Below, in pieces: positions 51,474 to 62,640 of a stretch of 64,000 nt of DNA. The DNA is from Paralvinella palmiformis (taxonomy: Eukaryota; Annelida; Polychaeta; Terebellida; Alvinellidae). The stretch is from assembly GCA_025642065.1 (NCBI GenBank), contig JAODUP010001066.1:62001-126000 (forward strand), given 5' to 3'. Below the pieces are notes generated by a model that saw only the letters and a program-made list of their open reading frames with translations, did not search any database and was not told the DNA's origin. The translations under genes and the position numbers were made by a program. The stretch's first letter is position 1; the number at the start of each line of letters is the position of its first letter.

Positions 51474-51537
51474 CAGAAAATCTCGAAGTATGAATTCAAA
51501 CTCTGGGACTGGTTTATCTTCACCCTAAGCAAATCGA
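51474..51537 (+). repeat. second copy of 50944-51020 piece
   Basis: ACAGAAAATCTCGAAGTATG to CCCTAAGCAAATCG occurs at both places. The copy here lacks about 14 bases (ACGATTCATCAGGG) inside. It is related to R1 copy e at 30.48 kb. Confidence 0.85.
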
Positions 51538-51786
51538 TGATGATAACTACAGATATATACTGATGTGTGTGCGCGTGTGTGCGTGCCGGAGTGAGTGAGT
51601 GAATGAATACGTGCGTGTGTACGTGCGTGCGTATTTATTAGTTATTATCATAATCAGTAAGGTTATTACAGTATTTATGAAAAACGACTATATAACATTA
51701 TAATTGATATTTCGAACATAAACACAAGCAGCAAAGGATCCCATCTTTCAACAAAACCCGAGGCAGAGATGTGCATCCAGTCTATC
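51538..51786. other. no recognised feature
   Basis: GT/GC-rich start, then AT-rich. Confidence 0.4.
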
Positions 51787-51935
51787 TGTATGTATGTATG
51801 TATGTACGTATGTATGTATATGTATGTATGTATGTATGTATGTGTATGTATGTATATGTATGTATGTATGTATGTATGTATGATATGTATGTATGCATGT
51901 ATGTATGTATGCATGGATGCATGTATGTATGTATC
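51787..51935. repeat. (TATG)n tetranucleotide array
   Basis: About 150 bases of TATG with a few variant units. Confidence 0.95.
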
Positions 51936-52061
51936 TATGTATATTAATGACTGTGTTCCTTGTCTACCCTGAGGGCTGGTCACCGGGACATGTAGCTGAG
52001 GGTATCTCATAACATGACATGGTAGTTTGAAGCTACCAAGACATCCTTATTATATGTATTA

Positions 52062-52066
<5 letters not shown>

Positions 52067-52120
<54 letters not shown>
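52067..52120. repeat. (TA)n microsatellite beside the 286-bp segment
   Basis: TA array directly in front of TCTAGACCAT at 52121. Confidence 0.95.
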
Positions 52121-52122
<2 letters not shown>

Positions 52123-52405
52123 TAGACCATATTCATTAGGAGTTAGATACAAACATTGTTGTCACGCTATGCTATCATGGTTTCAAACCATAGATAGGTT
52201 TAACTTGACAAAGTGACTTTATCTTATTTTGTGTGTCATTTAAAAGAAATACCCGATTCATCATTACACGACAGCATCCATTGATCTTCATCGTGGACAT
52301 ACGTCCTTGTTGGTGACTATGCTTATTATTCTACATCAACAATTACCTTCCTTTCGTTGTCCTCATACTGTGACCCTATTTATCCTAGAAATGTCACCCT
52401 CAATG
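52121..52405 (+). repeat. partner copy of the 286-bp segment in the LINE
   Basis: Near-identical to 49558-49843. Here it continues without a break into 52406-52560 (frame 52307-52561, 84 codons, no recognised family), suggesting this is the original locus. Confidence 0.9.
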
Positions 52406-52870
52406 AGGCCGACTATCACACATATTAGACTGCTGTCAAGTTTCGTTTTTCCGCGTACTTGTGTTCCAGTTGAAATCGTCCCCATTAACGAATCGTGCGG
52501 ATTGTTCAATCAACCACAAACAATGCTTTATGTATTCTGCTTTATTATTTACAAATTCTGATACATGTGTACATGGAATTTTATTAAATTTTCTGAAGTG
52601 TACATAATAAGCACAGACATACTGATAACAATATGTATTTTACAAGAATTATCGCATTACTTTAATATTTCGCAAAATCCAAGAAACAATAATTTAAAGA
52701 AACTCCGAGTGTAAAAAAGAATATAAATTTACCTTGTGTTCAACGAGAAAAGGTCTGTTACGTTGGTTTACATAACATGAAATATAACTTGTAAAACATT
52801 TATTCAAGTCGCATGCTTGTTCCGACCTTCTCAACAGTTCGTTGAGTGCTGCTCAAGAAATGCAATTACA
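52406..52870. other. no recognised feature
   Basis: Tail of an unassigned 84-codon frame, then AT-rich sequence. Confidence 0.45.
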
Positions 52871-52888
52871 TTTCCATGCTGGTTTGGG

Positions 52889-53080
52889 CTAATTTGCGTC
52901 TTGAATGTCATCCATGTCATCTTCAGGATCATTACTGGGATCCTTAGACACAAGATCCAAAATTGAATCATCATCCAGCATTTCGCATGTAGTCTCCTCA
53001 CCCGGGGATGTTGAGATAATCCTCAACAGTTACAGTGCTTTCCGGATCAAGTCGTTTGATCAGGCCATCAAATGTTCCTG
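52889..53080 (-). pseudogene. pogo/Tigger-like transposase, C-terminal end
   Basis: Minus strand from about 53080. GTFDGLIKRLDPESTVTVED and YLNIPG are followed, after a one-base shift near 53005, by TTCEMLDDDSILDLVS, then an acidic tail (DPEDDMDDIQD) and a stop at 52889. The pattern ED-YLxI, TSExLxDDxI-like block and acidic tail is that of Tigger/Jerky-type transposase C-termini. The DDE core and N-terminal HTH are missing. CCGGATTAA motifs typical of Tigger ends lie close by at 53114-53126, 53189-53205 and 53777-53792, so the remnant is internally deleted. Confidence 0.6.
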
Positions 53081-53113
53081 GCAGTTATCGAGAACAAGAA
53101 TGGTTAGGCACGG

Positions 53114-53205
53114 CCGGATTAACGAATTGGAATAACATGCTTTATGTGCGTTTCGTTCCCAAGAGGCCAGTGCGGAGACGGAAGCATAAATAACCGGATT
53201 ATCGC
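53114..53205. repeat. Tigger-like subterminal CCGGATTA motifs
   Basis: CCGGATTAACGAA (53114-53126) and AATAACCGGATTATCGC (53187-53203). A third, AATAACCGGATTAATAG, is at 53777. Repeated TAACCGGATT motifs are usual near Tigger inverted repeats. Confidence 0.4.
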
Positions 53206-53275
53206 AGTAGTTTTAGTATGTGTGCCGTTGGTTCCCTTGAAATATCGTGCACACTGCGTTGCGACCGAATTGCTG

Positions 53276-53287
53276 GCGTGCGGTTTA
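53276..53287. repeat. target-site duplication of SINE copy 2 (left)
   Basis: GCGTGCGGTTTA, repeated as GCGTACGGTTTA at 53494-53505 with one change. Confidence 0.75.
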
Positions 53288-53493
53288 GATGATGATGATG
53301 ATGATGATGATGATTGACGTTTTACGGCCATGTTTGTGCACAAGGTAGGCTAAATGGGCCAGCGACCTCCAAAGGTAATGAAACGAAGTCAAAGATGAAA
53401 CAAGCTTCAGATATGCCCACGCTGAAATTCGAACACGAGTGGTAGTGATCTGTGGTCCAACACGCTACAGCTAGACCACGGAGGCGCCCCCTA
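53288..53493 (-). mobile_element. tRNA-derived SINE, full-length copy (copy 2)
   Basis: On the minus strand it starts GGGGCGCCTCCGTGGTCTAG. The A box (TGGTCTAGCTGTAGCG, 53479-53464) and B box (GTTCGAATTTC, 53433-53423) are spaced as in a tRNA-like pol III promoter. The body runs through GGCATATCTGAAGC and CATTACCTTTGGAGGTCGC to GGCCGTAAAACGTCAATC and an (ATC)n tail. A 12-bp target-site duplication with one mismatch flanks it. About 206 bp. It inserted next to the Tigger-like remnant. Partial relatives are at 35.3 and 16.6 kb. Confidence 0.9.
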
Positions 53494-53505
53494 GCGTACG
53501 GTTTA

Positions 53506-54189
53506 AAGGAAAATGACGTAGGTGGTTAACTTCAATACCAACCGTCCGCACAACAGTCACTAGTGTCATTTATTGGCTATACGCAGTGTGAGTGTGTCGG
53601 AGGGCGGGGGATAGGTATTTTGTGTTTGTTCAAAAGCCAAATAGTACTTCATACGAATTAATAAAATAAAATATTTATTATACAATTTAGTAAACAGAAA
53701 TGCAAAAAAAGTTATATAATATTAATAATATGATTAAACTCACACACAGACAGAGTACGGGTCACTTATGTTTAAAATAACCGGATTAATAGAATATTAT
53801 TATATACAATGATGTGAAAATTAGCAAATACACCATAGTCAACGCAACTTGATGAAGACTTGAATAAGTCTAAACTGGGTCGAGTTGTGTTATATTGCTA
53901 ACTTCGACATTGCGTATTAATTATTTATTTTGGTTTATCCACACGGTTAATCAATTATTGGCTGTAGTGTATCACCTAAAACCTTGTTTTGTGTATATTT
54001 TGTTGAATTGTTTACAGTTAGATAAATATGTATGTGTTTAATGATAGAGTAACCATATATATGGCGATAATTAAATATATCGCAAATTAACTTCGAATGG
54101 GAGTTGCCTTTTAAATATAACATCTGTGTAAGCATCTTAATTATCTTTAAAAAACACCCACACCTATAACGAGAGAGAGGGGGATATAA
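53506..54189. other. no recognised gene
   Basis: Holds one more CCGGATTAA motif (53777-53792) that may mark the far side of the Tigger-like element. Otherwise unassigned. Confidence 0.45.
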
Positions 54190-54498
54190 TAGTTGTAGTA
54201 GTAGAAGTAGTAGTAGTAGTAGTAGCAGTAATACTAGTAATAATAAGAGTAATGGATAGTAGTAGTGGTAGTAGTTGTTGTTGTTGTTGTTGTTATTGTT
54301 GTTGTTGTTGTAAGGGTAGTATTAGTAGTAGTAGTAGAAGTTGTTGTAAGAGTAGTAGTAGTAGTAGTAGTAGTAGTAACAGTAGTTGTAAGAGTAGTAG
54401 TAGTAGTAGTAGTAGTAGTAATAGTAGTAGGTAGTAGTACTAACAGTGGTAGTAGTAATAATAGTAATAATAATAGTAGTAATTGTAGCAGTAGTAGC

Positions 54499-54529
<31 letters not shown>

Positions 54530-54542
54530 ACAGTAGTAGTAA
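54190..54542. repeat. (TAG)n/(TTG)n trinucleotide array
   Basis: About 350 bases of TAG/GTA units with TTG blocks and isolated variants. The poly-Ser, poly-Val and poly-Cys frames read across it are artefacts. Confidence 0.95.
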
Positions 54543-55080
54543 TATTACACTGCTGCCACTAAATCTGTCGTTATTAATATTAATATTAATTGCATTTTAT
54601 TTAATAATTATATTTCTATTACTGATTCACCATACTCGATCACTTTCTTATATCAGTTGGTTAAACCTTGGCTATCTTTTTAATCAAATAGAGGCCGTCT
54701 CATGGGGCACATCTCAGATGTTCTCTCGTGTTTACATTAAGATCTTATAAATAGTGAAGCAGTAAATCCCCCAAAGGCCTCCCAGGGAGAAGACAAATTT
54801 GATTAACAGAATATTATGTTATAGGAGCTCTGTAGCAGACCAGTAATGTATACACTAGCTACTAATATAGGAACCTTAATAGAAGAATGTTGACAAAGTG
54901 TCCAGTATCCTGGGAATGTGTGTTACATCAAGGATGTTGGATATATTTAAATACAGAGCCGGATGGCCACCCATTCTTGTTTGTTGGGTCGAAGCTGAAA
55001 TGGGACAGACATACCATCGGGATAACCGTAAATCTTGATAAAGAAAGTCAGCAAATGATCGGATGGGCGGTGTTATAAGA
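54543..55080 (+). repeat. R2 interspersed repeat family (copy 1)
   Basis: Matches the reverse complement of 58868-59440 in order: TTATTAATATTAATATTAAT, CTATTACTG, AGTTGGTTAAACCTTGGC, CACATCTCAGATGTTCT, CATTAAGATCTT, GCAGTAAATCCC, AGAAGAATGTTGACA and ATACCATCGGGA. Open frames (54887-55078, 63 codons) are partly shared in wording with copy 2 but full of stops when extended. Family not recognised. It could be a non-coding element or a decayed ORF. Confidence 0.7.
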
Positions 55081-55190
55081 CAACAATAGGATTGGCGAAA
55101 AATTATTTAAAGAAAATAGAGTGTACGTTTCTTGGTTAATTGGTGGGTGGGTGGTTGTCTGGGTGGGTGGGTGTGCTAGTTAGGTGGGTG

Positions 55191-55497
55191 GTGAGTGAGT
55201 GAGTGAGTGAGTGAGTGAGTGAGTGAGTGAGTGAGTGAGTGAGTGAGTGAGTGAGTGAGTGAGTGAGTGAGTGAGTGAGTGGTGGTAAGGTGGTGGTGAG
55301 TATGAGTGTGATGAGTGAGTGAGTGAGTGAGTGAGTGAGTGAGTGAGTGAGTGAGTGAGTGAGTGAGGGAGTGAGTGAGTGAGTGAGTGAGTGAGTGAGT
55401 GAGTGAGTGAGTGAGTGAGTGAGTGAGTGAGTGAGTGAGTGAGTGAGTGAGTGAGTGAGTGAGTGAGTGAGTGAGTGAGTGAGTGAGTGAGTGAGTG
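55191..55497. repeat. (TGAG)n tetranucleotide array
   Basis: About 300 bases of GAGT units, broken once at 55281-55317 by GGTGGTAAGG-type sequence. The Ser-Leu-Thr-His repeat frame on the minus strand is an artefact of the array. Confidence 0.97.
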
Positions 55498-55518
55498 TAG
55501 ATAACGTTTCAGTGTACA

Positions 55519-55550
<32 letters not shown>

Positions 55551-55677
55551 GTGAAGTTTAAATTACATCCTATAGAGATTAGAGGTCTATATGTCATGCT
55601 TACCGAATTGTCCCAAGGTGGGATATAAATATATCAGTTGGAATATTTTAGATAAAGCTTAATGTTTAATATCTGTT

Positions 55678-55733
<56 letters not shown>

Positions 55734-56482
55734 TACACACATTAACACATACCGCGTACTGACAGTGTTGCTGACTGTTAAATATGCAGGTAGGTAAATA
55801 TATACAGAGTCACCTATCTATATTTATAAGCCTCAGCAGTAACTCAGTTCTAAACATTATATGGCTACCTAAGACAGGAAATCTACGATAATTCAAAGTT
55901 AACATGAAAGGTATCAAGTAGTTGTCGCTTAGTATTTAATCTAAACTAAACAGTTTTTAAAATGCAACAAGTAAATGTTTAGAAACATTACTGGAGCTAA
56001 TAAAACAAAATAAATACAGTTTCTGCAATGAGCTAATATTTGAGCACTCTAACAATATGAAACATAAATGAGATGAGAGTTTGAACAACAATTGTTATAC
56101 TAAACAGAACAAAAAGCGGCTTTCATCAATCAATCAGCGAACGAAGAGAATGAAAGTAACCCTTGATGATACACAGCCAAATGGCAACTAATAACAATAG
56201 CGTCATAGTCCTCTTTGTTGACCGTTACTTGGTGCTAGAGTCGATGATAAATATTTTATTATTTATGTCTGACATCGAGGAGACTTCATTTCTCTTATTT
56301 TTAACCTGGATATGCTATTTTACACAAAATATCACACATTTGGATTAATGTTCTGACTAGTTTGATTGTACTTCCAGGTACAAAGAAGAACAGATGCATG
56401 TCAAGTTGACGGACTTCAATATTTGATTCGTTAATTTTCTGGGGTTATCATTAATAAACAAACTTTTATTGTTTTTGCACTG

Positions 56483-56483
<1 letters not shown>
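55498..56483. other. no gene; (AAT)n 55521-55549, (TA)n 55681-55730
   Basis: Two short arrays and unassigned AT-rich DNA. Confidence 0.55.

Positions 56484-56545
<62 letters not shown>
56484..56545. repeat. (TA)n microsatellite
   Basis: TA array of about 62 bases. Confidence 0.95.
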
Positions 56546-56546
<1 letters not shown>

Positions 56547-56889
56547 CAATGTGTTCCTGGTGACAGTAGTAAAATGACAAATAAGATAAATATTCTCATG
56601 TTTCATATGCCATCGTCCGGTAGTGAATGGCCATACAAAGTCAAAGTCAAGCGTTAATATGATCACCTGCGTCAATAAGATCATCTGCTACACGTCTAAC
56701 AATTTGATTACTTTAATTAGACTTTGGTTTTGATACTTTGGTTTTGGATATTTAGGTTTTGATATATGATCTTTGATAGGAATCAATTTAGATATGAGCT
56801 CTTTTTAGGAAGGTTATGACATACTGTTATGACATACTGATAGTTTCAATGTTTATTTGAGAAATGCTGAAGGTGATTTCTCAAGCTTC

Positions 56890-57840
56890 AGCGGTTGAAG
56901 TCAAAGAAATAATTACCAAAATTTCCAATAAGTCATGTTAGTTATATCCACCTCCTTCTTAGTTTCTGAAGAAACATGGGGATCAACTTCTGCCCCTGAT
57001 AACAGCCATTAGGTCAATGGCTGAGTTGATGATGCTGTTATGTCTCAGACGGGCCACCATAACCCCGCTGCTCAAATGATTTGGATTAGATAAGGAAGTT
57101 ATGAATAATTATCATCCTGTATTTAACCTTTCCTTATCTTCTGACTTATTGAAAATGAATTGGGAAGACGTCCATGACACTCATCAGTCTGCTTATTATA
57201 GACGTCATTGAACATAACCTGCTCAAGGTGACATTGCTAGTGCTCTTGGTGAAGGATCAATGGCTGCATTAATCATCTGAAGCATTTGATGTAAGCATTT
57301 AGAATTTTCCGTTGGCATCAAGGGAGCAGCCTTAATCTGGTTAAAGTCGTACCTCGCCGATCTAACTCAGTGTTTTTTCAGTCATAGATAAAACCTTGCC
57401 AGATCTATGGCTTCATTTTGATGTACTACATAGATCCGCTTAAGGATCAAAGAATTATTGTATGCATCTAAACCAGTTGGTAAAAGTATTAAACCACATA
57501 ACATTAAATATCACTGTCATGCCGATGATATGCACGTTTAAATCAATTTAAAGCCATGTGATAAATGGGGTGATATTTCACCTTCAATTGAAGCTCGTAT
57601 TGAAGACTTATGTATTTGGGAATAAGGATAAGCCCAATTTTGCTATTTTTCATCCAGGCAACATGCGAAGAAAACTGAGAATCTTCGTGTTAAGGGAAGA
57701 TCCTGTTATATGTTTTCTTCCGTGTCTGTCAGAAATCTAGAGCTTTTGCTAGAGAATATTTTTGAAATGGAAGAGCAGGTAAATTCCATATTTAATCTAA
57801 GTGTCATTATGTACGGAGCATAGGGTGTATTTGTTAGTAC
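56890..57840 (+). pseudogene. CR1/L2-like LINE, RT remnant
   Basis: Plus strand, heavily decayed. Recognisable blocks in order: ATITPLLK then LDKEVMNNYHPVFNLSLSS (fingers, about 57057-57145), DTHQSAYYRRH (about 57178-57211), GDIASALGEGSMAALII (motif A side), VGIKGAALIWLKSYLADLTQ (about 57311-57370), KPHNIKYHCHADDMHV with ADD of motif C (about 57490-57540), CDKWGDISPSIEARIEDLCI, and RQHAKKTENLRVK. Stops and frame changes throughout; motif B is mostly lost. A family different from the 16/29/36-kb LINE by wording. Confidence 0.8.
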
Positions 57841-57923
57841 CTAAAACAAGAAACGTGCAATACTTTAGTCCAAAGTTTTTTCATTTGTAGACCGGAATAT
57901 AGCAAAGCATAGTTATATAATAT

Positions 57924-57979
<56 letters not shown>

Positions 57980-58867
57980 CACACACATTCAAAGTACTGA
58001 GTAGCCTATGTCCAACAGCCACAGAGCAATGTACGGAGAAAACCTTTCCAAAATGAACTTTCAGACTTTAGCATAAGGTGCCTGATCCCATTAAGCTTGC
58101 ATCGAATAAAGTAATATTGTATAATTGTTATATATTTATATTTTGTAAAGTGGCAATAATGTTAGTTTTAATTGTTGATGTGTCTGTAGAATGGCTTTAA
58201 TTAAATTTGATTTCGTTGACCAACTTGTAACCACTATGTCAGAGATTGATACTAGACCAGCAAAATGTTGTTTTTACAAAGTACAACAGTTATCTCCAGA
58301 TGTAAACAAGGAAATTAAATAACTAATGCATAGGTTATATGTGTCGAAGTTAACTATCATGAATATTTGAGTGATAGCCAATATGATAAGTTCAAGCTGT
58401 TTAGCATACATGTTACAATCTTCCCTTGGGTTTAAAATATCCATATTTCGGCTGTATATTGGTAAATTATCCCTCTCCGAATAATAAAATAACAAACAAT
58501 TAATTAGTTTATATCAAAATAACAGTTTGTTTTTTAATTTCAAATTTGCAGCATTTGCTTTAAATTGTAATTAAGAAATGAACCATAGGTGGCGCCAGCT
58601 TAGTAACAACCCGATCATTGGTTTCAATAATGATCACTTGGAATCTGCCCAAATGCTGCTGCTAATTATCGTTTCATATCCCTATATAACACGGGAAGAC
58701 TGATAAAAACAACATACCTGATCGATCAGTTATTTCTCTTTCTACAAAACATAAGTTGGCGAAACCTTTATTTAATTTTCATTTAATTTTGTGAGGCTAC
58801 ATTACCTTTACGAACTATTCATTTAAAATAAGCTATATACATTTCATTTCGCGTTTTATTTTATTTT
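57841..58867. other. no gene; (CT)n-(CA)n at 57932-57988
   Basis: A compound microsatellite and otherwise unassigned AT-rich DNA. Confidence 0.55.
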
Positions 58868-59440
58868 CTCGCCATTACTATGTTGTAATATTGCCCATCC
58901 CACCATTTGATAGGTCTCCTCGTCGAAATGTCCCGATGGTATATATTACTTATTTCAGCTTCTACTAAAGAAACTGAAAGAGATTGCGAGTTGGCCATTC
59001 TTTGAAACCCCAATAGCTATTTGTGGCATAGTACACTCCCAAGATGCTGCACATATATTGTCAACATTCTTCTATTGTGTTATCTATATTGGTTGCTGGT
59101 GTCAACACTGATGGGCAGCTACACAGCACGTACAGCAACTTAGGGGGGATAATTTCGCACTAATCTTTCTCACTCTTTTAATCAAGTTTGTTTTATTTGT
59201 GTCCGCCCTGGAAGGCTTTTGGGATTTACTGCTCTGCCATTTGAGGATCTTAATGTAGTCATGACAGAACATCTGAGACGTGTCTCTTGAGACGACCTTC
59301 ATTTGATTAAAACGATGCCCAAGGTTAAACCAACTAATCTAAGAATAGAACTTAAACAGAGTCACGTGGTCTCAGTGGCAGTAATAGAATTATGTTTTTA
59401 AATGCAATCAATATTAATATTAATAACGAGTCGTGTGCAA
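58868..59440 (-). repeat. R2 interspersed repeat family (copy 2)
   Basis: Reverse-complement partner of 54543-55080, as described there. The minus frame 59302-59102 (66 codons, RDTSQMFCHDYIKILKWQSS) corresponds to the copy 1 peptide GTSQMFSRVYIKIL, so a common coding ancestor is possible. As in copy 1, a (TAG)n array lies just beyond its 5' side, but on the opposite strand sense. Confidence 0.7.
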
Positions 59441-59483
59441 TTAAAGAAAACAATAAAGGTATTAATAAATACAATCAATATTA

Positions 59484-59495
59484 ATAGTAGTAGTT

Positions 59496-59526
<31 letters not shown>

Positions 59527-59546
59527 CAGTAGTAGTAGTAGTAGTT
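59484..59546. repeat. (TAG)n trinucleotide array
   Basis: TAG/GTA units with a few variants, next to R2 copy 2, followed by CAG/CAA-rich sequence to about 59615. Confidence 0.95.
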
Positions 59547-61518
59547 ATAGTAATAATAGTAAAAGCAGCAGCAGCAGCAACAATTTCTATAACAGCAACA
59601 ACTACAGCAACAACAATAATACGACGATGATACCTAGCACACATATATTTGTTTAAAATTAACTTATCCCTTCATAATAAAACCATGGCGACCTCTGGCG
59701 GAATTCAGCGTATATAAAAAGAAGGTCAAACATTTGCTTCACACTAAACTCTAAACGATCTACTCGTTTAGTAATTACTGGGACTAATAGAAGGATCACA
59801 TGTTATAAAGTAGCATTATCCTTATAACTAGCTTCTATTATAATGACAATGTTGTTTACATTAATACAGTAGAGACATCCACACAATTATCCTGTCTCTC
59901 AAATGAGACATGCCATGATATGTATTTATATAACGTGATGTATTGATATTGAAATATATTCAGGATTTGATTCTAATTATGATTATGTTGTGTCTCCAGA
60001 TCATGTCATTGCAAATACAATAACCAGTAGTTTGTATTGTTAATGTGTTTGCCATTAGTGCTTTACATATACAATATAAATGAATTAACTTATAATTGAA
60101 CAGAATGCAGTTGGAAAAAGGTATTAGTCAGTTTATTTTAATACAAAGTATAAAAATGGTGTTAAGTACGTTTTTTTTAACTTTACATTAACGTCATATA
60201 TTTCACCAATTGAAACTCTTGTATTTTTGTAAGCTGTATTTGTATGAAGATGGATGTGTTACAACCGTAAGAATTATTTACTGTATCTGGTTTTATCACA
60301 CAACAACAACAACAACACACACACACATACATACACAGGTCTGAAGTCATTACGTTCCCATGTCAAACTGAGATGGTTTGTAAGGACGTATGGTGTCAGT
60401 ACATCAAGGAAGCTGTCTCATTTTGATGCTTTGAACTATCTTTTTAATTAAGTCATCTGATAGGTGTTGTGTCATCATCTATCTTGAACACGTCATCACG
60501 CCGTCATTGATAATGACTTACCTGTATGTAAAATACTTAGTGTGTAATCGCTTAAACAAATCCACACGAGGATGTATTTTATTGTGCGAATAGAACAAAT
60601 ATAAAAGAATATAAACATTCAAGATATAGTTATTATGCCTGTAATTTAAGCATTCTGTTCCACTCAGGGAATTATAAACAAATTAATTATAATAAACAAA
60701 GTGACCACAACACTCAACAATACAATGCTCACATCATTTTAATATCTTTAACATCTAATGTTGATATAATATGGTAATAATAAAAGTGAAATGCCAAACG
60801 CATTGGATTTCTATTTGACGAGTCCGCGACATAGTGGGCTGCGTCTGAAAGCACGCACGCAAGCATCCAGCCGAAAGTACACGCGTACACGCACACACGA
60901 ACAAATGAACACGCCATTAATGCTGGTTTGAAGCGGTGAATTCGGCGTATTCTATCATTGCTGGTAATCACAGAATCAACTATACCAACAATATATCATT
61001 AACAATTGTTTGTATACAAACATTACTTATATTAATGAGATATTTATGTTTTCCCAAAGTTAAACTTACACGGTACAGATAACGAACGTTGATAGTAATT
61101 AATTGAAGAGTTCGGAATTCATTGTTAAAGGAGAGAAAACGATTGGCCTAATACTACTTTACAATTTCTCTTTCTACGTAGCAAGTATAGGAGTGTCATC
61201 AACAACGAGATAATGGTACAGAATTGCTAAACGATGTAACTTAAACGGTTTTGTATAGGTTATCATTGTAAGTATGTGATAAGGAATTCGCAGCACCAAA
61301 CAAGCCGCTGGTTTCAATCGATCTAGCAACCTTCAGAACTGGCACTTGCCACGTGTACTCACGTTGGTAAAGCTATACTGACTTCCCACCACATCAATTT
61401 GTGATCTTAATAAATATGTGTCAATATAAGCTAGAGACAAACAGTATTTACCAATGAGTAAAGTTTCAAAAGATCGTACAATAATAGTGAATCAAACCTA
61501 TATTACAAAAATGCATTC
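59547..61518. other. no recognised gene
   Basis: AT-rich, with (CAA)n/(CA)n near 60300-60330. No domain or RNA gene seen. Confidence 0.5.
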
Positions 61519-61625
61519 ACATAAAAATATAGATTTCTCATTAACATTTAATGAGCTTCTATTAGTGAATAACCTTCACTAATAGAAGCTCATTAAATGT
61601 TAATGAGAAATCTATATTTTTATGT
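61519..61625. repeat. perfect inverted repeat, 51-bp arms, 5-base loop
   Basis: Arms 61519-61569 (starting ACATAAAAATATAGATTTCT) and 61575-61625 are exact reverse complements, with loop TAACC (61570-61574). No mismatch was found on reading all 51 pairs. There is no coding content. It may be a snap-back insertion, a foldback element or a read/assembly artefact. Confidence 0.97.
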
Positions 61626-62124
61626 TGTCATTGTTGCTGTTGTCACGAAGTAAACGGACTTTAGGTCAGCATATATGTCTAACGTTAACTTATTCAGTCA
61701 ATGGTGTCTGGAAAGTTTAAATCAGAACAAAACTGTAATGTTAATAAACGGAAATAATCTCACGAGTATCGTTGACTGAATATTGTTGACTGACTATGGT
61801 TAACTGAGTATTGTTAACTGAGTATTGTTGACTGAGACAATATTAAGCAATTACACGTTAATTATGGCTGCCAGAGCCTCATATTTAACCATTAGTAGCC
61901 TTAGTTGTTTGTCAAAACTCTGGTATACTGAATACTTTAATCCATTCAGTGGTGTTTCGTATTGCTTAAACAGTCCACGGACATGAAATTCACCAACAAC
62001 AACAGCAGAAGAACAACAACATCAACAACAAAATAATAATCACATTAATAATAGTAAAATTATTAATAAATGAAAATATTCTTCAAATTAATCAAAATAA
62101 ACTTATAACAAATAACCACAATTA

Positions 62125-62128
<4 letters not shown>
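61626..62128. other. no recognised feature
   Basis: GTTGACTGAGTATTGTT-like direct repeats at about 61770-61835, otherwise unassigned. Confidence 0.5.
61768..61836. repeat. short degenerate tandem repeat
   Basis: About four units of GTTGACTGAGTATT or close variants, each 17-19 bases. Confidence 0.7.

Positions 62129-62169
<41 letters not shown>
62129..62169. repeat. (TA)n microsatellite
   Basis: TA array of about 40 bases. Confidence 0.95.
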
Positions 62170-62172
<3 letters not shown>

Positions 62173-62640
62173 TCCATACTAAATGCACACACATACACAC
62201 ACACATAACTTGACGTCTAGCAATATTGTTAGCGTTACTGTATACTAATGACGAGGAGTGATACCAACTCTAAAAGACATTTCGTGTAACAAGTTAAAAA
62301 CAAACACTTTGATGTCTAACACAAAACAGAAGTACGTTATCCGACGTCCGTCTACTTCCTCGTTAATGGAACTATCCGGTATAGACACACTATGTTAGTC
62401 TATGTTAGTCTTAAACTAAGTGCTCGCAATATTAGAATCAACAAGACGTGAAATTTGCCTTCTAATTAATTACATCTAGAGTAAGTACGATATCTATTGT
62501 CATCTTTGATTTAGATACAGCTAGTTATTAGTCATAATATGTTAAGTAGTTACCCATAATAAATGAGTAGTCTCAGATATATCTATAATTAATGTTATGC
62601 AGTTGGCGATAAGAGACAACTAATTTCCATGTTTTTCAGG
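62170..62640. other. no recognised feature
   Basis: Unassigned. Short direct repeat of CTATGTTAGTCT at 62390-62412. Confidence 0.5.

Noticed and set aside
54252..54750. Poly-Ser/Cys and poly-Val frames up to 161 codons
   Set aside because: Translation of the TAG/TTG array. Only the last part lies in unique R2 sequence and shows no domain.
55136..55597. 153-codon SLTH-repeat protein
   Set aside because: Translation of the (TGAG)n array with no unique sequence of note at either end.
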